NCBI GenBank assembly: GCA_021018995.1
Contig: CM037587.1
Location: 11,910,866-11,974,865 of the forward strand
Length of the DNA stretch: 64,000 nt
Direction of reading: 5' to 3'
From: Chloranthus sessilifolius
Taxonomy: Eukaryota; Streptophyta; Magnoliopsida; Chloranthales; Chloranthaceae
Positions 10,877 through 21,201 of the stretch are shown piece after piece. The notes beneath the pieces are model-generated. The model did not search any database and was not told the DNA's origin. It saw only the letters and a list, made by a program, of their open reading frames with translations. Each line of letters begins with the position of its first letter. The stretch's first letter is position 1. Made by a program: the position numbers and the translations under genes.

Positions 10877-11522
10877 CAGAGCCGGCCCTGAGATTTTAGG
10901 GGCCCAAGGCGAGTACCTAAAATGGGGCCCCTCTTTGACATTACTGTGAAAAAAAAAATTCACAACAACAGTTTGATAGTAGGTTCATGATCTCAAGATC
11001 TATTGTGTGGAGGATGAAAATCGATCTCCATCGTCTGATTTGAACCAATCAACAGTTTTTTCCTTTGTTAAAGTGAGGTGGCCGTGAAATGAAGTTGTGT
11101 GATAGTAACATCAGCCTTTTTAATTGTTTATGAATTAAATAAGTACCCAACTCTTCCTGCAATGAAAAATGCAAATATGCAGTTTGGGTTTCAAATCGCC
11201 ATGTGTATAAGGGGCCTTCCACTGCCACACCCCCTTAACTTAAAAAACCCTAATTACTAAATAAGATAAAAATTAAATCAATATTTAATTAAATAAGTGC
11301 AATCATCAAGATTTAAGAGAGAGAAAGAGATAGAATTAAAGAAACTAAGACAAAGAGAGAGAGAAAAAAAAATACCTCAAAATCATAAAAACCCTAATTT
11401 GGGATTGGCCGATGAAAAAGCCGAAGAGGGTGCCAGGGTGGGGCCCGGGGATGTTGGATGCTATGTTCCCTCCCGTGTTGGGGCCGGCCGATGGTGGGTG
11501 GGGCCGCGGTGGTGGTGTGGAG

Positions 11523-11564
<42 letters not shown>

Positions 11565-11855
11565 GAGAGAGAGAGAGAATAGCTGAATAGGGGGCAATTG
11601 AAAGAGAGGTGGGTATTTATTTTTTTCGTTTAAAAGGCTTAAAGCTTAAGTGGGCTCACCCGATTCCGTCAGGCCCAATGGCCCAATCTTAATTTGCATT
11701 GTGAGGGGTCCATGTCAACTGGGCAAGGGGCCCCTCTAAAAAAATTTTCAAATGCAAAACCAATTAAAAAAATTGTGATTCTAGGTTTGGGGCCCCCTAA
11801 ATTTCAGGGGCCCAAGGCAGCCGCCTCTATGGCCTTGGTCTAGGGCCGGTAGTGC
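10877..11855. mobile_element. non-autonomous hAT-type element (979 bp, TSD GGGATAGT)
   Basis: Flanked by a perfect 8-bp duplication, GGGATAGT, at 10869-10876 and 11856-11863. The ends are imperfect inverted repeats: CAGAGCCGGCCCTGAG on the left and the complement of CTAGGGCCGGTAGTG on the right, with further subterminal AGGGGCCCAAGGC blocks at both ends. An 8-bp duplication with CA...TG ends indicates the hAT superfamily. No transposase. The interior holds a foldback-family fragment (about 10960-11120) and a GA repeat. It inserted in the LINE reading frame. Confidence 0.85.
11525..11579. repeat. (GA)n microsatellite
   Basis: Two GA runs (11525-11560 and about 11564-11579) inside the hAT-type element. 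The apparent open frames over them are low-complexity artefacts. Confidence 0.9.
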
Positions 11856-12210
11856 GGGATAGTAATGCACTTCTTGGTGAGATTTTCAATGGTAGGAAGT
11901 TTTTTATTTATTGCCAACCACATGCAAACAGAATGCTTAGGAATACGATACTTATGCCAGATGAGATGTGTCCATATAAAATTATCAAGAGTTTCCCGAA
12001 TAGCTACCCATGCACTTTTTAGTGTGAATTTGTAGGAGATTGAAGGAATCCACGCCATTAAGTCCTCGTAGCCCTCAGTTGGGATCGCTTGAGACACAAC
12101 CTCGTCTCTAATCTTTGTCATACGTTCAGTATAAGGATCTTCAAGATCCCACATCTGATGTGTAATCATCTCATTAACTTTGGCATTTGGGTGTAATCTT
12201 TCTCATTAAC

Positions 12211-14197
12211 TACCTTATCGTTGACACGATAATAACTGCCTAGGTAACCTACAAAAATAAATTACTTTATACACTTTCTAAGCTAAGAAAATTACATAAA
12301 ATATATATCATGTAAATAATCTACAATAGACCTTTAAGAAAATATACAAACAATTTGATAAGTTTTGGTATATAGGTTGGTCTAGTTGTAAGTAATCTAT
12401 AGTAAATCTTTCAACCTGCTGATTTTCTAGTTAAAAGAGGCGCCATTGCAAGCATAGTTGTAGAATGGGCATCTGATACTAGTTTACTTCCGTCCTTAAT
12501 CTCTCTTATTAAAAGAATTATAATGTGCGATCGGCTTTAATCTTTCATTTTTTAATAAAGGGCGATGATCCAACAACCTATTGTTGCACTCTGAAATCAA
12601 TGAATTTGTCCCCTAGAGAGTAGCTAAATAATACATGAAGATACAAATTGATTACTTTAGGTTTATATATCATAATGCCTTCCAAGATGAATCCTAATAA
12701 TACATCTTAATTATGGCATATTAGTTCCAATATTAACATTGATATGAGTTTCTCTTATGCTTATATTATATGGCGCTATTTTTTCAACACAATTGAATTT
12801 TATAAGAGATTATCTTTGAGCCCATTTCACTTTTTGGAACCCTATTTCACTTTCAGCTTCCAATCTACTCCTATCTAACTTACAAAAAAGTAAATGTTTA
12901 ATAGAGAAGGCAAAATCAGAGTTCCAATGCTTTGCAAGAAGGATTGAGTATAAGCCTTAGATTTTTACGAAATCTATCTTTTAAAGCAGAGGATATTTGA
13001 AAAGGGATAATTAGAGAAACATGTCTCAAAAATAAACGTTTTTTTTTAAAAAAAGTGCTTTCACAATTTTCTGAAGTTTCAAAATCTGTGAAAAATCTAA
13101 TTTTAGAAGATGCCAGTTTGAAGATGGAATTTCCCTAAAAATAGTGTTAAAAATATTTTGTATACGGATTTTAATCATATGACACTATTTTGAAAAGTTT
13201 CAAAATGCCTATGCTTTAAAGTGACCAAGAATACTTTTGGAATACTAATCTTTGAATATAATTTCTCCTAAATTTTATAGATAAATAAGGTTTTAAATAT
13301 TATATTTGTTTTATTCAAATATTTTATCATTATATTAAGAAAAAAAATCTTTTTTGTTTTTATTGGCTTGTATCTGCAAGATAACTTATGTCTATTTAAA
13401 TCCCTACAAACTATTTTAAATTAAATATTTTAAAAAGTGATCAATTTGGAGACAGAAAGTCATTTTATAAGATGTAATAAAAGCTTGCTTCTATACAAAA
13501 GGTAGTTAATCCTTTCAAAAACTCATAAATTCACCAAATAGGGCATATTTTGGTCACTTGACCGATCAAAATGTCGGATCATCTTAAGTCAATTTTATCG
13601 ATGGTGGTGATTGGACGAAAGAAAAGATGTTAGCGATGTGAATCACTCGGAAGATCATGGCTCGGAAGCTACAACATCAAAGTTTTAAGTTCCATCAATG
13701 CATGGTGCTTAAATGATCGTATACCATTGACGGGCTCAAGGGGTGGGTAATCCACACCGTCAAAGTGATGGATCATATAGTGGGACCAAAAATAAATTTT
13801 TTTGAGAGGTTTTAATCATCTGATCTGTGCACTCTAATACCAACCGTTGCGTTTAGTTATAATGGCTGATATTCAAACTCTCCAATGGGATGGTTCACAT
13901 CCACTTATGGATATGATTCTTTAGCTAAAACATTTTCCAATGTTGGATTGCCGCCTGAACCATTTAGATTGATCATAAATCGATGCTAGCTGCATAGCAT
14001 ATTAGGAAACCACATTTCAATGGTGTGAGATAAAAAATTTCTGATTTAGTGGTGGTAGATTGTTTAAACACATTTGGTGTTTAAATGTCGGTCCGGAGCC
14101 ATAATTATCCCTTCAATGATATGGTTTCTTTCTTTGGATGTTTGTGCTCCTTCGAGTTATCAAGTCTATTGATCTCGTCAAGAAGAATGATCAAATA
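12211..14197. other. intergenic, nothing recognised
   Basis: AT-rich sequence with no supported coding region, inverted-repeat element or RNA gene. Confidence 0.5.
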
Positions 14198-14416
14198 TGT
14201 GTTTGATTTCATGTTGACTCACTTTTAGATAACTCTTCAGTTACCCATGTATGCACGTTGTAACCCACATTCCCACAACATTAGTCACCAGAATGTTGGT
14301 TACTGTATTATAAAAAAAATGACAACTCTAGCGCTTTTGTATTAACTAAGAAAAATAAAATAAAGTTTATCTTTTTATATTTTCATTCGGTCATCTGCTT
14401 TTTATCTCTTTCTTCA
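14198..14416 (+). repeat. copia 5' LTR
   Basis: Matches the 3' LTR from AGATAACTC (14227) to the terminal TCTTTCTTCA (14416), including TTACCCATGTATGCA, the TATTATAAAAAAAA TATA region and GCGCTTTTGTATTAA. The beginning is rearranged, so the start is approximate. Confidence 0.75.
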
Positions 14417-14428
14417 TGGTATTAGAGC
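14417..14428 (+). other. copia primer-binding site (initiator Met tRNA)
   Basis: TGGTATTAGAGC directly follows the LTR end and differs by one base from TGGTATCAGAGC, the complement of the initiator tRNA-Met 3' end. Confidence 0.85.
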
Positions 14429-14477
14429 ACCTCTATTAAAGCTCTCGCGAGCTCTCTTCTATCTAACTGTCGTTATA

Positions 14478-15380
14478 TCCATGACTTCTCTACCTACTCA
14501 CCTCTAATTTCTGTTGTCTAGTATCTACTCTTTAGTTACTGTGAAGCTACATGCCTCTAGCCACCGAATCCGAAAATCCCAAACTAGAAACATCCTTGAG
14601 GCTACTAGCTTTCTTCAATACATAGATGATCCAGATTCTTGTTCTTCTTCAACCATTATTGCTTTAGATGACACATATTTCTAATCCAAAACACACTTAA
14701 TGGAAACAAGTTGACCAGTTACTAGTTTCTGCCATCTATGCCACCATCACACCCTCTGTTCTTCCATATGTTATATCCATTAAAAGTTGTCATGAACTTT
14801 TTACTGCCCTTGATACTAGGCTAACAATCCATCCAGATTCCATATTCTACAAAAAAAATTCCAACTCCAATAGCTTCAGAGAGGAAAATTAACAATGCAA
14901 GAGTATTTTGATTCGATTCAAAAAATAGTTAGCGATTTTGCTGCTGCATCGTCATCATTAGATGACGAAGATGTTATCCTCTATACTTTAAATGTTCTTC
15001 CATGGTCTTATGGCGCAGTCAAGACGTCGGTTCGCACACGTCTTGTTCCCATGACTCTTAATGAGTTTTTTACTCTACTATCCAGTGAAGACCTAAATGT
15101 GGAGCTTGAAGCTGATGGTGATGGAAAGTTCACCACAACGACAATCATGGCTGCTACTCAAACTCTAGCCTCTGAATCTCGATCATTCTTTCATGGTGGT
15201 CGTAATGGCTAGTGACAAGGCCACGGCAATAGCGGATTTCACGACCGCTCTGCAGGAAATCGCTCGGACAGTCAGATTCTTTGTCATTACAATCAAGTCC
15301 CCAACCCTATCAATCTCCAATACCTTGATTCTTTTGTCACATTTGTGACAGATCCAACCATAATGCCGATCGTTGTTGGT
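14478..15380 (+). pseudogene. copia gag
   Basis: Degenerate gag begins with an ATG at 14480. A gag core segment near 14702-14830 (WKQVDQLLVSAIYATITPSV) and the open stretch 14895-15212 (MQEYFDSIQKIVSDFAAA...) lie in different frames, so at least one frameshift and several stops are present. A zinc knuckle C-x2-C-x4-H-x4-C (CHICDRSNHNADRC) is at about 15335-15376. Gag packages the element RNA into virus-like particles in the cytoplasm; this copy cannot. Confidence 0.8.
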
Positions 15381-17076
15381 ACCGCAATGACCCGCCTCAA
15401 CCGCCCCTTCTTCCGACACCAAATCAAGCTTTTGTTGCTACCCAACACAATCCTCCTTATTCCAACTGGTATATTGATAATGGGGCTTCAAACCACATCA
15501 CATAAGATCTGTCACAACTTTCACTTCACATCAGATCTATTTGCAATACAGGTTTTGGTATTATATATACTTCCAATAATAAATTTATTCTCAACAATGT
15601 CTTACATGTGCCTCATATGTCCCCCAATTTACTATCTGTGCACAAATTTGCAAAGGATAATAACTATGTACTTTTCTTTGATTCTTCTGGGTTTGTTAGG
15701 ACAAAGAAATGATGATGATTCTTACCAAGGGCAGTAGCCAACATCGACTTTATCCCATCAGATCTTCTTCATCATCTCCGAACTCCACTACAACCTTCAT
15801 TTCCTCTCGGTAGCCCCGCAACAATATGGCATAATCGGCTCAGTCATCCCTCATTAAATACCCTTCAATTTTTAGCTTCTAAATTTCATCTTTCTCTTTC
15901 TAGTAAATTTCCTTTATATTGTGAGCATTGTAACATTGAAAAAGCCTATAAACTTTCCTTTGCTTTATCTTCATCTCAAACTCAAGCACCTTTACAACTT
16001 ATCCATGCAGATGTTTGAGGTCCATTCCCCTTAACTTCTTTTCGAGGATATAAATATTATGTTATCTACATTGATAATTTTTCTCGCTTTTGTTGGTTAT
16101 ATCCTCTCATACACAAATCAAATGTTTATCGTTCTTTTGTTCATTTTAAAAACTTAGTTGAAAATCAATTTTCTCGCCAAATAAAAGTTTTTCGCAGTGA
16201 CGATGGGGGAGAATTTGTTAATAAACAAATGCTGCATCTGTGTACAACTAATGACATTATTCATAAAAAATCGTGCCCACATACACCCGAGCAAAATGGA
16301 GTTGCAGAGAGGAAACACTGACATCTCATAGAAACCGCTATTACTCTAATGCACACCGCATCTATGCCTCTCACATATGGGTTGGATGCCCTGTGTACTA
16401 TCATTTTCCTCATCAACCAATTGCCCAGCCCTACCATTGGCAACAAAACTCCTTATGCAAAACTTTATAATGCTGTCCCAGATATTTCAATTCTAAGGAC
16501 ATTTGGCTGCTACTGTTATCCTTGGTTGACACCCTACTCTGTACATAAATTAAAACCCCGGTCAATACAATGTTGCTTTCTTAGTTACTCCTCTGAACAC
16601 AAAGGCTATTGGTGCCTTGATATTAATACAGGTAAAGTATACATTTCGAGACATGTTAGATTCCTTAAAAATTCCTTTCCTTTTAAGACCTGTACCCACA
16701 TTCTTCAGGCTCCACAAATTGTCCCAATGCTATAAATATGTCACTTACCCCTACACCCATTCACCCAACCTCTCCACTAGTCACTTCCAATCTTACCCAT
16801 TTACCAAATTCTCACCCCACATCACCTACTACCTTTAACCCTTATACTACACCGATTCACATCATTCCACCAACTTCCCCACAAACTACTAATCAATTAC
16901 CTCCTATCCCCATCCTGTCTTCTATTAGTACATTCACTGCTCAAAACTCTCATTCTACCCTTACAACCAACAATTCCCATCCAATGCAAACCCGATCCAA
17001 ACAAGTGGTTTAAGAAGAAACATATCCTTTCTCTTCATACCCGATCCTCTAAACTTTTCGCATGGCGATCCGTCAT
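15381..17076 (+). pseudogene. copia protease and integrase
   Basis: Protease: WYIDNGASNHIT near 15463-15500, where the usual DSG/DTG active site reads DNG. Integrase: the pre-integrase segment IWHNRLSHPSLNTLQFL near 15830-15870 and the zinc-binding C-x2-C pair CEHCN near 15920. The rve core includes the Asp of HADV (15995-16020), DDGGEF with the second Asp near 16200, and the catalytic Glu in PEQNGVAERKH near 16290-16320. Stops (TGA after HADV, TGA after ERKH, TAA near 16735) break it. The linker ending HPMQTRSK (about 16978-17000) leads to the reverse transcriptase, whose first residues WRSV end at the Tat insertion. Confidence 0.85.
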
Positions 17077-17339
17077 TGTAGATACCCCTATTTTGCCTTC
17101 TCGAAGTATACAAACTTGTTCGGTTAACCTTTGACCTTTTAACCCTCGATATGGGACCATGCAATGGTACATGATTGAACACAGGCTGAAATAATAGTTC
17201 TGTGGCTCAGATCCCAGCGTAGGGAGACTATATACTAAAACAATAGTATATAGCTATAACGCAGATTGAAACAATAGTCTTACATTTCAATCTAGAGACT
17301 AGACCTGGACAACCCCGAATTCCATGGTAGAAACCCCGT

Positions 17340-17680
17340 ACGCAATTCGATCATGCGTAAAACCACAAGTGTGCGATCAGTCCCCCTTTCAGACCAAACT
17401 TCCTTTCCCAGACAATCTCGAGACTCGATTACGCCCGACCTAGTCTTACCACCCATGACCCTTAAGTTTCCTTGATTATGTGCTCCAGGTAAAGCACTTA
17501 ATCAGATTGAGCGCCTGATAAAGTGCGCGCAATTAGCCCTAATTTTATTAGGACTAGAAAACTCGCTGAGCAAGTTAGCCGATCACTCACTGAGTCGGTG
17601 ACCGACTCAAAGCGATTAAGCGCCAGAATCCAAGTGCGCAATTCAATTAAACGCCCGAAAACAGGCGCGTAATTGGAAGA
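17340..17680 (+). promoter_or_regulatory. GCGC-type palindrome array upstream of the LTR TATA box
   Basis: Repeated half-sites such as AAAGCACTTAATCAGATTG, AGCGCCTGATAAAGTGCGCG, GATTAAGCGCC, GGTGACCGACTC and ACGCCCGAAAACAGGCGCG are spaced 20-60 bp apart and stop a few bases before TATAAAAG. The position suggests an enhancer or promoter element. The same motifs recur in the 3' LTR (39250-39580) and in the internal region (33905-34235, 36470-36835). Confidence 0.6.
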
Positions 17681-17685
17681 AAACC

Positions 17686-17693
17686 TATAAAAG
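17686..17693 (+). promoter_or_regulatory. TATA box of the Tat 5' LTR
   Basis: TATAAAAG at the downstream edge of the palindrome array. The matching site in the 3' LTR is missing through a ~28-bp deletion. Confidence 0.7.
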
Positions 17694-19371
17694 CTTATTT
17701 TCGAAACACAACGAGGAGGTTGGATTTTGTTTGGACTTTTTTTTGGAATTGGAGCGACTAAGAGTTCCGAGAATAGGATGAATGGAGAAGAGCACCAAGA
17801 CCATGATTTCGAGATTCAAACTCTCGAACTTCCGATGATTCTTCTCCACTGCCTCGACCTTCGATAAGAATTTAGTTTTGTTTTAGGTTTAGGATTTCCC
17901 CCTTAGATTAATTCTTAATTTTTTTTTTCGTCTTAGATCGTAGCACCTTTTTTAGACAGAAATCTCTATGTCTGATCCCAATCCTCAGAGTCTGGGACCA
18001 ATCCTTGATCTAACAGCCCGAGACACCGACCCCTAAGACTAAATTCCACTCTAATATTAGAATTTAGAGTCGTATCATTAATCTCTGGTTATAACTCTCA
18101 CAGTTAAGAACCAGTCCTTAATCATACGGTCTGATTTTCTGATTTCGAACCCGAATTCAGTCCTAGAATTTTAGATCTTAATTTCAAGTTAATATTTTTA
18201 CCACTTCCAATCATTAGTTTAGTTGTTTAATTCTATTTCCTTAATTTAATTCATCTCCATAATCTTGAAGATAATTTAAAAAATCTAAAAAATATTACTT
18301 CATAACCCAAAATTTAATTTTTTTCTCTTTAATCTCAGTCACCCGATTTTCCCAAGGGAGCTTACAGAGAGTACTCGGGAACGATGCCAATCCTCCTTAG
18401 CATAATGGGCCCGAACCCCCCCTTTTTTTAGAATTTTAGGATTAATTAATTGCTTTGATTAGTTCGTAACTAGATATAATTGATTATTTGCATTAATAGG
18501 GCCTTGATATAATTATTAGAATGTTAAAATCAAAATTTCTTTTCCCTTAGTTTAGTTAATTAATTGTTTCAAATCAGAATTTTAGGAAGTTTAGTTTATG
18601 CATGATTAGTTATATTTTTTTCATAATTCATTCATCGATCATTAGAGTCGTAGAAAAAATCAGTCTTTTTATTTCCATTGATACTTAAATAGAAAATTAA
18701 ACTTATTGCTTTAATTAGGCTCGTAGAAAAATCAGTCTTTTTATTTCAATTTGAATTACAATAGAATTATTACAATTGCTTCGAATAGAATTGGAGTATA
18801 ATATGTATACTTATTTTAGTTAGAATCCCAATGCAATTAGCATGATTGATTTAATCAGAACATTATTGGAACTGATACATATGCACTCCTAGTATAGTAG
18901 GAGAGTGAAACTGATTGGACTTTTAGTAATACTAGAACCTTGATACTAATTGGACTCTTGATAGCATTAGAACACTAAAATAACTCACTTTAATAAGCCC
19001 ATATAACCAGAGAATAACAATAATAGAATTGAGAAATTTAAACTGATCGGAACTATAATTACAAAGGGAAATAAGAGGAGAATTAAACTAACTAAACTTA
19101 AGAGAAACACTGCTGCTGACGTTTGTGGGCGGACGATTCAGTATAGAAGTAACCCACACCCGCTTCACAGCATGATCACTGACGTGTTGCAGCGTCGTTA
19201 AATATCTGTAGCTGGCGATCGCAATCAAACTAGGAACCTTCCTAGAAAATCTCCCTTTTATTCATTTTTATTATTTCAGACACCGCATTGCTAGAGTCCA
19301 CCTGGACAGAATTGGAGCCACTGATTCAACGGGAATCGAGAGGAATCCAGAAAAAGTGCGCACCAACAGAC

Positions 19372-19388
19372 TGGCAATCGCGATGGGA
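19372..19388 (+). other. probable Tat primer-binding site
   Basis: TGGCAATCGCGATGGGA begins three bases after the LTR end. It is a weak match to the TGGCGACT...GGGG type of site used by Tat elements (tRNA-Arg); the position supports it more than the sequence does. Confidence 0.4.
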
Positions 19389-19477
19389 GTTGTTTTGCAA
19401 ACTTTTCTTAGATAGTTTTATTTTACTTCCTTATCTCCCTTCCCGTCGTGTCATTTAGGTTCCTTTTTTTTAGATAT

Positions 19478-21200
19478 ATGAGTCTTCGTCAAAGACTTGA
19501 GATGTCTGGCATACGTAGAGTAAGTCTAGGAGACCCTCCATTGTGGGGACTTCATGACAACCCCGCATACGAGGAAGAACCGCCTTATACTTTTAGCCCA
19601 TGACAATATGAGGTTAATATGGCTGGTGAACAAGAGAATCCCTTCTCTACACCGCGCACCAGTAGTAATCATAGAGGGGGAAATGGTAGCTCTGGATAAA
19701 ACCTCACTACTCAACAAATCGTAGAACTTAGCATATAAAGAATACAAAGAGGAGGTGATGACTCCGAAGAGTTGCTTCGAGGATTGGCCGCTGCATACGA
19801 AACCATTAGGGGATAATAAAATTTGGAAGAGCAAGAGTGATAAGAAAGACCACCGCCTACCCCGAGTACGGTGTTAGCTCGCGCTGCGTCATTGAGGCAG
19901 AATGCTCATACATCCTTTAACGACGACGCACTGAATAGAGCTAGCTTGCAGCTCACGCCAAAGGACAACACCATTAAGGTTGAAGATCTCCCTAAAATGC
20001 TTGACGAGTACATGGCCAAGAGGGAACACCCTGGTCATTCATTCAGGTTCGATAAATTTTACAGGGATGTCGAATTTAACTTTCTTATAGGATTCAAACC
20101 GCCAAAATTCACCAAATATAATGGCACGGGAAATCCGAACCATCACTTGGCACTCTTCTGCAATGATTGTCGGCCCATATGCGGCAACCAAGGACTTCTC
20201 ATTCACTACTTCCAATGTTCATTAGAAGGGGAAGCTCTAGACTGGTTTGCGGGACTCCCACTCTATAAGATCGAAACCTTTGACGATTTAGTCGGTTAGT
20301 TCTTAGACCAATACAAACACTTGATCCAAGAGACAGTTAGCCTCAGCGACCTGATGGCCGCAAAGCAAGGACCTGATGAAGAATTTGTTGACTTCATCGC
20401 TCGATGGAGAAAACCTGCCGAGAGGACCGGCACTTCGATGAAAGAGAAAGACGCGGTCGACATTATTATCGATAATACTAGGGAACCATTGAAGAGCGCG
20501 CTTGTCATTAGCGATTGCCCCGACTTCATTGCACTCCATTCCCGGGTATCCCGACTAGCGCGACACATTAAAGGCGGAGACCTCGCCTTATCCATCGTTA
20601 CATCCAAGGTAGGCTCCTTTAGTGAATCAAAGGCAATAAATAATAAGAAAGCCTTAGGAACTGAATAGGTTAACACCGTTGTTAACTAAGGAAAAAATTC
20701 AAATAATGGCAGCTTCAAACCGCGAAACTTCAGACAAAACCAAAACCAACAATGGTATACCAACCAGAATCAGAACGCTAATCAGTCCAGATATGCAAAC
20801 CAGCACCAAGGCCAAAACCAGGGTCAAGGCCTGTACCAAAACAGAAACCAGTACCCTAATACCTATCAAAACCAAAATGCAGCACATAATCGATCGGCTC
20901 ACGTGCTGAATTATAATAACGTCTCCCCACCATAAAACTTTAATCCGGCTAGAGGCCCCTACCGACCAAGGCGGGAACATTATCCCCTTTACTCGATATG
21001 ATCTCCAATGTCTTTCGAGTTCTTAACACTCAGAATCTCCTTCGATTCCCACCAGAAAAACCTCGACCATGGCCTGTGAATTTAGAATATAGCAAATACT
21101 GTGCATGCCATCGATATGCTGGACACAGCTTAGAGGACTATTGGGTCCTCCGAGATGTAATCTACGACATGAACGATCGAAATCAAATCGACTAGGAAGC
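19478..21200 (+). pseudogene. Tat gag
   Basis: Starts at ATG 19478 (MSLRQRLEMSG) and holds the retrotransposon-gag core FKPPKFTKYNGTGNPNHHL and EGEALDWFAGLPL (20090-20260), continuing past an in-frame TAG (20297) through FLDQYKHLIQETVSLSDL to about 20668. A glutamine/asparagine-rich stretch follows (20700-20920, in another frame). It ends with a zinc-knuckle-like segment, KYCACHRYAGHSLEDYW (about 21090-21140), in which the last Cys is lost. Several stops are CAG to TAG. Confidence 0.8.
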
Positions 21201-21201
21201 G

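Larger units (their letters stand above)
10103..12205 (-). pseudogene. LINE ORF2 C-terminus: zf-RVT and RNase H
   Basis: Two segments, 11864-12205 and 10103-10876, join across the hAT-type insertion. The first encodes the zf-RVT signature region (SISYKFTLKSAW near its middle, ending LTKKCITIP). The second continues with DHVFFGC and VVWHIWREKNNRIF and then a plant-type RNase H: KTNGALSNEGAG (first catalytic Asp replaced by Asn in this copy), VGLES with the Glu, and VSSDSKNAIDYI with the second Asp. An in-frame stop lies before the DHVFFGC segment. The enzyme would have helped copy LINE RNA at the target site; this copy is dead. Confidence 0.75.
9763..12210 (-). mobile_element. 5'-truncated L1-type LINE, split by a hAT-type element
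   Basis: On the minus strand, zinc-binding reverse-transcriptase (zf-RVT) and RNase H coding sequence runs from about 12205 down to 10103, followed by a 3' UTR and a T-rich run (9763-9778) that is the poly(A) tail on the opposite strand. The 5' part (endonuclease and reverse-transcriptase core) is missing, as usual for LINE copies. The coding sequence is interrupted at 10877-11855 by a DNA transposon and resumes exactly across its 8-bp duplication. LINE target-site repeats were not identified. Confidence 0.75.
17077..19368 (+). repeat. Tat 5' LTR (2292 bp)
   Basis: Colinear with 38919-41249. It contains a cluster of GCGCTTAAT / GATTAAGCGC / GCGCGCAATT motifs (about 17340-17680), directly followed by a TATA box at 17686 and a U-rich leader. 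Confidence 0.92.

Noticed and set aside
11297-11597. charged Arg-Glu repeat frames on both strands
   Set aside because: Caused by the GA microsatellite inside the hAT-type element.
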